This document shows positions 58,745 through 64,000 of a stretch of DNA of 64,000 bases, one piece after another (position 1 is the stretch's first letter; every line of letters starts with the position of its first letter). A program made the position numbers and the translations under genes. The notes below the pieces were generated by a model. That model did not search any database and was not told the origin of the DNA. It saw nothing but the letters and a program-made list of their open reading frames with translations. Source of the stretch: Torymus aiolomorphi (taxonomy: Eukaryota > Arthropoda > Insecta > Hymenoptera > Torymidae); contig CM070877.1 in assembly GCA_036365515.1 (NCBI GenBank), positions 120,472,321-120,536,320 on the forward strand. Direction: 5' to 3'.

Positions 58745-58867
58745 ATAAAGAAATAAGATCATTTCATTTTGCCTCCAAAGAACGTCCTCAACTATTTAAT
58801 ATAAAAATGGATGGTGTTATACATTCAACATTGAACGGATGGTATTTTTATTCTCTTATATAGAATC

Positions 58868-58937
<70 letters not shown>

Positions 58938-58940
58938 GAG
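58868..58940. repeat. GA microsatellite
   Basis: Near-perfect AG run of about 62 bases followed by CAGAGAGAGAGAAG. It explains the serine/leucine-only open frame on the other strand. Confidence 0.9.
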
Positions 58941-59740
58941 AAGAGATAATAAAACGAACAACTGTAATTCTAAAATAACTTCGAAATATGGTATGATTAT
59001 ATATATTTTTATAATTCAAATCAGCTGATGGCATCATATACTTTTATATATAGATAAGTATTATTTTTATACTAGAAGATATATCATGTAAAATATAATA
59101 CAATAAAAAATCGAAACTTTGTGTAAACTTTTTCATTTTCAGATTATACAATTCTCAGTCTTTGGTGAATTTTACATATCATGTTACATTATAACTAATG
59201 ATATTGAAAATCCCTAAAATAACACTTTTTAAAAAAGTAAAACTTTGGCGAGTATAAGTGTATTTGTAATCTCTCTCTCCCTCCCTCTCTCTCTCTCTCT
59301 CTCTTTCTCTCCCTCTTTCTCTTCATCTTTCTCTTTATCCCCTCTCTCGCCCAAAAAGAATATCATAGTTTAAAACAAACACATGAAAGAAGTGGAATCA
59401 ATTATTATTTTATATAGACAAGTACATTTTTGTAACATAGAAATATGGAATTATTTTTATAACAAAAAATTGTAAGTACTACTAAAAATAAACTCATGAA
59501 ACCAGTGGAATCAATTAAGTGCAGGCAAGTCAATTATTATAATAAAGAGAATTTTTAAAATAAAATTTATTTAATATATATTTACTATAAATATTTGTAT
59601 AAAAAGTAATTACATCTAACAAAAAATATTACAAAAATACTAACATAATAACTGTAATTGAAACACAAAAAGTTAAAAAATTTTTGCGTAAACATTTTCG
59701 AAGTATAGATCATAGAAGTCACCACCCTGTAAAATAGTTT
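58941..59740. other. AT-rich stretch with a CT-rich microsatellite
   Basis: A CT-rich tract lies at about 59269-59348. ATGAAAGAAGTGGAATCAAT and ATGAAACCAGTGGAATCAAT (near 59382 and 59496) form a diverged direct repeat. No gene. Confidence 0.5.
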
Positions 59741-60740
59741 AACCATGAGCTGTTATACATCATAAATTCATGTAAGTTTTTCTTACACAAGTCAATCTAC
59801 CTATTATCTGCAAATATGAATTTTAATTAAACATCTTCTTAAACTGTTAATGTAATTTTCAAAATTTTCGGAAATTTTCTTTTAAAGACAGAAGATACTT
59901 GCCGGACGCATCGTTTTGTAGTATTTAGGTAATCTATCAAATATTTATTTTTATATCATTATTTTTAGGAATAAGATTTATATATTATATTTTATAAAAA
60001 CTTTTCAATTATATTATATCTATCTATCTATTTATTATATCTACTAATTTTACAAAAATTTTATATCAGTCTTTATAATTTCTATAATTATAATTTCATT
60101 GTAATATCTTCATTATACAAATTCATTATACAAATTGAATTATTATTAATTCTATAGTAAGATAATAACATTCTTTTTACATTGCGTATGTACACCCGAG
60201 GGAAGTTAATTCTTTCCTAACGTGCCGGGTAAATTTCAAAATCCTGCACTCCCATTGGACAATTCAAGTGTAAACATTAACCCTCAATTGGAATCATCCA
60301 ATGAAATTGCAGAATTTTAAAATTGACTAGGCACGTTCGGAAAGAATCAACTTCCCTCGAGTGTACATCTATATATTACGTATGCTTGTTCCTAACATTA
60401 TATAACGAACAAATTTTGTGTAAGTTTTGCTCTATTCAAATATCGAAATATACTTATTTTCTTGAACTGTTATCACCATTTTATTATAATTATTTACATA
60501 CTACGTGATCAATAACTAAATACATAGAAGGTTGCGATTCCCATCCTACGCACCTTGAACTACAAAACGATGCGTCCGGCAAGTGTCTTCTGTCTTTAAA
60601 AGAAAATTTCCCAAAATTTTAAAAATTACATTAACTGTTTAAGAAGATGTTTAATTAAAATTCATATTTGCAGATAATAGGTAGATTGACTTGTGTAAGA
60701 AAAACTTACATGAATTTATGATGTATAGCAGCTCATGGTT
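59741..60740. repeat. Inverted repeat with arms of about 181 bp
   Basis: Left arm 59741-59921 (AACCATGAGCTGTTATACAT to GCCGGACGCATCGTTTTGTA) is inverted in 60559-60740 with few mismatches. The loop of about 640 bp holds the MITE described next. The whole may be one transposable element of about 1 kb with long terminal inverted repeats. Confidence 0.75.
60193..60363. mobile_element. MITE of 171 bp, ends CACCCGAGGGAAGTT, TA duplication
   Basis: The left end CACCCGAGGGAAGTTAATTC is inverted as GAATCAACTTCCCTCGAGTG on the right, with TA on both sides (60191-60192 and 60364-60365). The arms extend over about 55 bp with scattered mismatches. It is nested in the loop of the larger inverted repeat. 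Confidence 0.75.
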
Positions 60741-60765
60741 AATAGTACATTTCGACACGGGTGGG

Positions 60766-60845
60766 AAGTCGATTATTTAGGTGGTGTGACTGTTTCCACG
60801 AGCGAAGCGAGTGCGAAAAAGTCACACCACCTAAATAATCGACTT
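60766..60845. repeat. Hairpin with 26 bp perfect stem and GAGCGAAGCGAG loop
   Basis: 60766-60791 (AAGTCGATTATTTAGGTGGT then GTGACT) is the exact inverse of 60820-60845. The loop reads GTTTCCACGAGCGAAGCGAG then TGCGAAAA. Confidence 0.85.
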
Positions 60846-60934
60846 ACGCACTAGTTTCGAACGGTATTTTATACCACGAGCGCCGAAAAATCATATCAAA
60901 GTTGTGATTTTGAGGTTAGAGTGGTATAAAACTA

Positions 60935-61117
60935 TTTTATAGCACTGTGTGACCTAAGCCCGCACTTAGGTCACGCCTATCCGTGACCTAAGTAGTACTT
61001 TTTTGCACCGTGTTTATCGCACTCGCTACGCTCGTGCGCTAACCTCACGGTGCAAAAAGGACTACTTGGGGCACGGATAGGCGTGACAGCGGGCTTAGGT
61101 AGGCAGTGCTATAAAAT
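60935..61117. repeat. Hairpin with arms of about 75 bp and a CGCTACGCTCG loop
   Basis: The left arm has AGCACTGTGTGACCTAAGCC, then CACGCCTATCCGTG and TTTTTGCACCGTG. The right arm is the inverse with small gaps (CACGGTGCAAAAAG, CACGGATAGGCGTG, GGCTTAGGTAGGCAGTGCT). The loop contains CGCACTCGCTACGCTCGTGC. Confidence 0.8.
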
Positions 61118-61121
61118 ATTA

Positions 61122-61234
61122 TACGATACTTGTGACCTAAGGAGCACTCTGCACGGCGTAATTAGGTCCCTCGCTGCGCTCGGGCCCTAACTTCACGCCG
61201 TGCAAAAAGTGCTACTTAGGTCACATGTATCGTA
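61122..61234. repeat. Hairpin with arms of about 45 bp and a CGCTGCGCTCG loop
   Basis: The outer TACGATACTTGTGACCTAAG pairs with CTTAGGTCACATGTATCGTA; the inner CTGCACGGCGT pairs with ACGCCGTGCA. The loop reads TCCCTCGCTGCGCTCGGGCC. It shares the GTGACCTAAG block with the neighbouring hairpin. Confidence 0.8.
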
Positions 61235-61956
61235 ATGTACTAGAAACAACTGTATCTCGAAAACGGTGAAACTAGGCTTTCCGAAATTTAAATAGCATAT
61301 TCAAAGTATTGTCATTAGTAATATATCTCTTTTTCTTTTAAATCTTAACAAAATTCTTGGCGTTATTGACGTAAATGTTTTTTTTTTTTACGTTTTATGA
61401 TGACTCTACCATAAGACACCGTGTTAAATTTTGGAAGTTTAGGAGCTTATATCTCATCAACGGTAAAGGTAGGGTTTCTGAAATTTAGATATGTTGTGTA
61501 TAATGGTAATAAGGGTCTTATCTGCAAATTTCAAGAAATTCTTGAGGGGTTATCATGATTTTAAAATGGGCTCACTATTTAATTTTTATGTCATAATAAA
61601 TTATTAACATATAATAATGTAAGTACACACAGATATGAAAGGCAAATACTTTCTGAACCGAAAAAACTATTATGATAACAAATTGTTAATCGGACACGTA
61701 GATATTGTTCAATAAGTAAAAAAGTTACTTTCGTTATTTGCCAACTTCTTATTTTTCATTCGATTTTAATGTTTAACATCTCATTTTACTCCTTGAACAT
61801 TTGTCTACGACTCATCCAGGTTTATATTATGAAATAATTAATAGGCTTATAACGCGCGAACAAGATTACAAGCTTGAGAAAAGCATGTACGATGCAAACA
61901 GCGAGCGATCGAAAGAGAAAGAAGACAGGGCCTGCAGCCGCGCGGTTGTGGCATTG
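61235..61956. other. AT-rich stretch without recognised gene
   Basis: Weak direct repeats of the type AGGTAGGGTTTCTGAAATTTAG and GAAACTAGGCTTTCCGAAAT (near 61470 and 61266) occur; nothing coding is seen. Confidence 0.4.
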
Positions 61957-62569
61957 TAGTCCAGTCAGATTAGTCTCAAAATGTACTGTTTAAAAAAAAA
62001 AACGTTAAGAGGCAATTTTTTTCTTGGAGGTGCTTTGGAAAGGTGTCAGGATATTAGGAAAAATGTTTGCGGTCAGTTGCTGGTGGTGGAACATTGTTTA
62101 AATAATGTATGAATGTGAAAAAAAACTTATATGAATATTTCAAGCTCAAATTTTCACCAGTTATAAAGCATACAAAGACCTTCAAAAAAACCGATGGTCT
62201 AGTTTTCTAGAAGCAAAAATTATTTATTTATATGAAATTCTAAAAATTGCTGAAAATAGCTGTTTTTCGCGTTTTGCAAAACAACTAATAATGACATTTT
62301 GGCGCGCCTTAGCTCATTTTGTAGGTATTTTTATACCTAAAAAACAGTACTTTTAGTTTTTCAATAGCAGCAACGGTTCAAAAGCTATAAGCAAAAAACG
62401 GGTTTTCGCACATTCATAAATTATTTAAACAATGTTCCACCACCTGCAACTGACCGCAAACATTTTTCCTATTATCCTGACACCTTTCCAAAGCACCTCC
62501 AAGAAAATAATTGCCTTTTAACGATATTTTTTTTTTAAAGTCTAATCCGACTGAACTATTGGCAGTGGA
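61957..62569. mobile_element. Foldback element with 160 bp arms that look protein-derived
   Basis: Left arm 61957-62117 is inverted in 62409-62569, with the shared core GGAGGTGCTTTGGAAAGGTG. In each arm, read from the outer side inwards, an open frame of similar amino acids occurs (FLGGALERCQD...RKNVCGQL..VEHCLNN) ending near the loop edge. The two arms differ at few residues. The parent protein was not recognised. The loop is AT-rich. Confidence 0.65.
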
Positions 62570-63238
62570 GGGATTCCCCGAGTCAGTGCTGGCTGCTATG
62601 TTGTTATACATGGACTGAGTTTCTTTACCTAATCTCGCCAGTCGTTTTTCGGTTTCTATACTTACAGCGATTCAGGCTAGCCCAAACACCGGAAAAATGT
62701 TTGCTTATGTTCCGACGTATATCAAGGATTGAATTGCAGAAAAGTGCAAAAATTTTCATCTTAATTTTAATGCATTTCTTTAAACAAAACCCAATTTCAC
62801 AAAATAATAGTGGTTTTTAAATATTCTATAAAACATGCACGAAAAATCAATATTCAAAGAGTTATACATTTTAAAAATATTATAACTTTTAATATTTGAA
62901 AGATTTCACAAGAAATAGTCACAAAATTAAACATCAAGCACAGTAGTATATCATACACCATCTAAAAAGAGATATGCGTAGTTAATATCACTTTATATTA
63001 CTAAACATTTATATTAAAATTAGTGGCAAATCCAGCGGGAGGCGGAGAGAGTAATCGCCACCTCCCCCCAGCCTCAGAAATTTTTTGAAATTTTCAAAAT
63101 TAATTAAATCTAAATAGACGGAGAACACGAGGTCCACGCATATAAGGAATAAGTCATGTAGACATGTAATAGTAAGCAATACGATTATTCAAATAATTTT
63201 TAAACCCGAGTAGATGGGGGTTGCGAGGTACACGTATA
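62570..63238. other. AT-rich stretch without recognised gene
   Basis: No coding frame or clear repeat. At 63113-63132 and 63207-63234 there are short similar motifs (AGGTCCACGCATATAAGG and AGGTACACGTATACAAGG), so the following repeat may begin here. Confidence 0.35.
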
Positions 63239-63900
63239 CAAGGTGTCCCATTTTAATCGCCCCAGGCAAATATCTTGAAAAGTATGAGAGATGGAAAAAA
63301 ACTTTAAAAACAAAAGTTGTAGGGTGCAAAGGGGTCAGCTAATGGTAACAACGACTTTGACCTTGAACTCTATTTTCAAGGTTATTTCAAGGTCAAAGTG
63401 ATTTTTTAAATGAGATTCCCTATTTTCGAGCCCGGAAATGGAAAGATCAGAAAATTTTACGTTCAGAAAGGTCTGATATGTTGGAGTTTCAAGGTCAACC
63501 AGCTAATTTAATGAGGTCGACCTGGGAATACCTCTAGGAAGGACAAAATTGACCTTGACGTTCAAGGTCATTTTAAGGTAAGTTGATTTTATAAAATGGA
63601 ACCCCTTATTTTTGACCCTGGAAATGGAAAGAGCGGAAGAATTTACGTCCGAATATGACCTTGACCTCGACCTTGACTTTAATCGTGATCTGGAAGGTTA
63701 ATTTAAGGTCAAGTCGATTTTTTTAAAATCCCCTTATTTTTGACCTCGGAAATGGAAAGAGAAGAAAATTTTACGTTCAGATATGTACCGTCATATGGTG
63801 TCAAAGTTGGCCCTCTGGGGTCAATTAAGGGTCAAATCGTGCTTGAGGTCAATTGGGGTCAAATTAATTTTTTTAATCTGATGTGTTCTTACTTTTGTCA
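63239..63900. repeat. Irregular tandem repeat rich in GACCTTGA and GGTCAA
   Basis: The block CCTTATTTTTGACC followed by GGAAATGGAAAGA and TTTTACGTTCAGA occurs near 63420-63465, 63605-63650 and 63733-63782, at uneven spacing of about 187 and 129 bases. GACCTTGA, AAGGTCAA and similar half-sites are scattered between. It begins after ACAAGGTGTCCCATTTTAAT at about 63239. No coding frame. Confidence 0.6.
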
Positions 63901-64000
63901 GCGTAACTCTGAAGGATTTTTGGGATTAATTTTCGGTATGAAAAGGTACTTTTCTTCTTGTTCTTTCTTGGTTAGGTTGGCACCATTGAAATGTACGGCT

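Larger units (their letters stand above)
56728..58802. mobile_element. Penelope-like element, head-to-head partial copies
   Basis: Left segment (56728-57070 plus 57778-57846) and right segment (58388-58802) are inverted copies of the same 3' region: end of the reading frame, 3' UTR, hammerhead-like motif, and the end block CATTTTGCCTCCAAAGA. Between them the minus-strand copy extends further into the coding region, to about 58390, where the two copies meet. The flanking ATGGTATTTTTTTATT (56718) and ATGGTATTTTTATT (58839) are probable target duplications. Penelope-like elements encode a reverse transcriptase joined to a GIY-YIG endonuclease; only the endonuclease end survives here. Confidence 0.8.

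Noticed and set aside
58825..59037. Open frame of Ser-Leu repeats on the minus strand
   Set aside because: It is the translation of the GA microsatellite.

Overview
The window reads as insect nuclear DNA, most likely from a hymenopteran and perhaps a chalcidoid parasitoid wasp. Genes are sparse and split by introns. Background sequence is very AT-rich, with CpG-rich blocks at probable promoters. One clear conserved animal gene (OGFOD1) is present, together with an ankyrin-repeat gene of a style common in chalcid wasps, and a large amount of short inverted-repeat DNA. No bacterial operon, CRISPR array, rRNA gene or intact tRNA gene was seen. The order-level call is inference from style; no species was identified.

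Layout. 1-6.3 kb is repeat DNA: a 2.4 kb inverted-terminal-repeat (TIR) element holding two satellite-like arrays, elements with G-rich ends, and a decayed minus-strand retroelement 3' end. 6.3-8.65 kb holds a two-exon minus-strand ankyrin gene with one apparent frameshift. 10.3-10.9 kb is a CpG-rich block ending in a strong splice donor, probably the 5' exon of a plus-strand gene. Its coding exons lie at 26.7, 28.05, 30.3 and 32.6 kb, so the first intron would be about 15.8 kb; I do not recognise the protein. 36.2-38.3 kb is the minus-strand OGFOD1 prolyl hydroxylase, with an intact catalytic core and a long acidic insertion, a likely 5'UTR intron and a CpG-rich promoter. 42-47 kb holds five foldback or TIR elements and a probable promoter plus first coding exon (44.5-45.86 kb) of another plus-strand gene that I could not follow further.

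47.8 kb to the end is almost all repeats: a piggyBac-like TTAA-flanked element, a palindrome with arms of about 1 kb interrupted by a 1.45 kb insertion, a head-to-head Penelope-like element (PLE) with a GIY-YIG endonuclease reading frame and hammerhead-like motifs, a foldback element inserted in that PLE whose empty site survives in the other PLE copy, and a family of hairpins with CGCTCG-type loops.

The most distinctive findings are: three hammerhead-like motifs in two separate inverted-repeat contexts; the foldback-in-PLE nesting with a cluster of CACGTG palindromes; and the hairpin family at about 9 kb and 60.8-61.2 kb. Several elements have readable target duplications (TA, TT, TTA, ATT, TTAA and a 10 bp one), suggesting that several transposase classes have been active. 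All comparisons were made by eye; no database or folding program was used.
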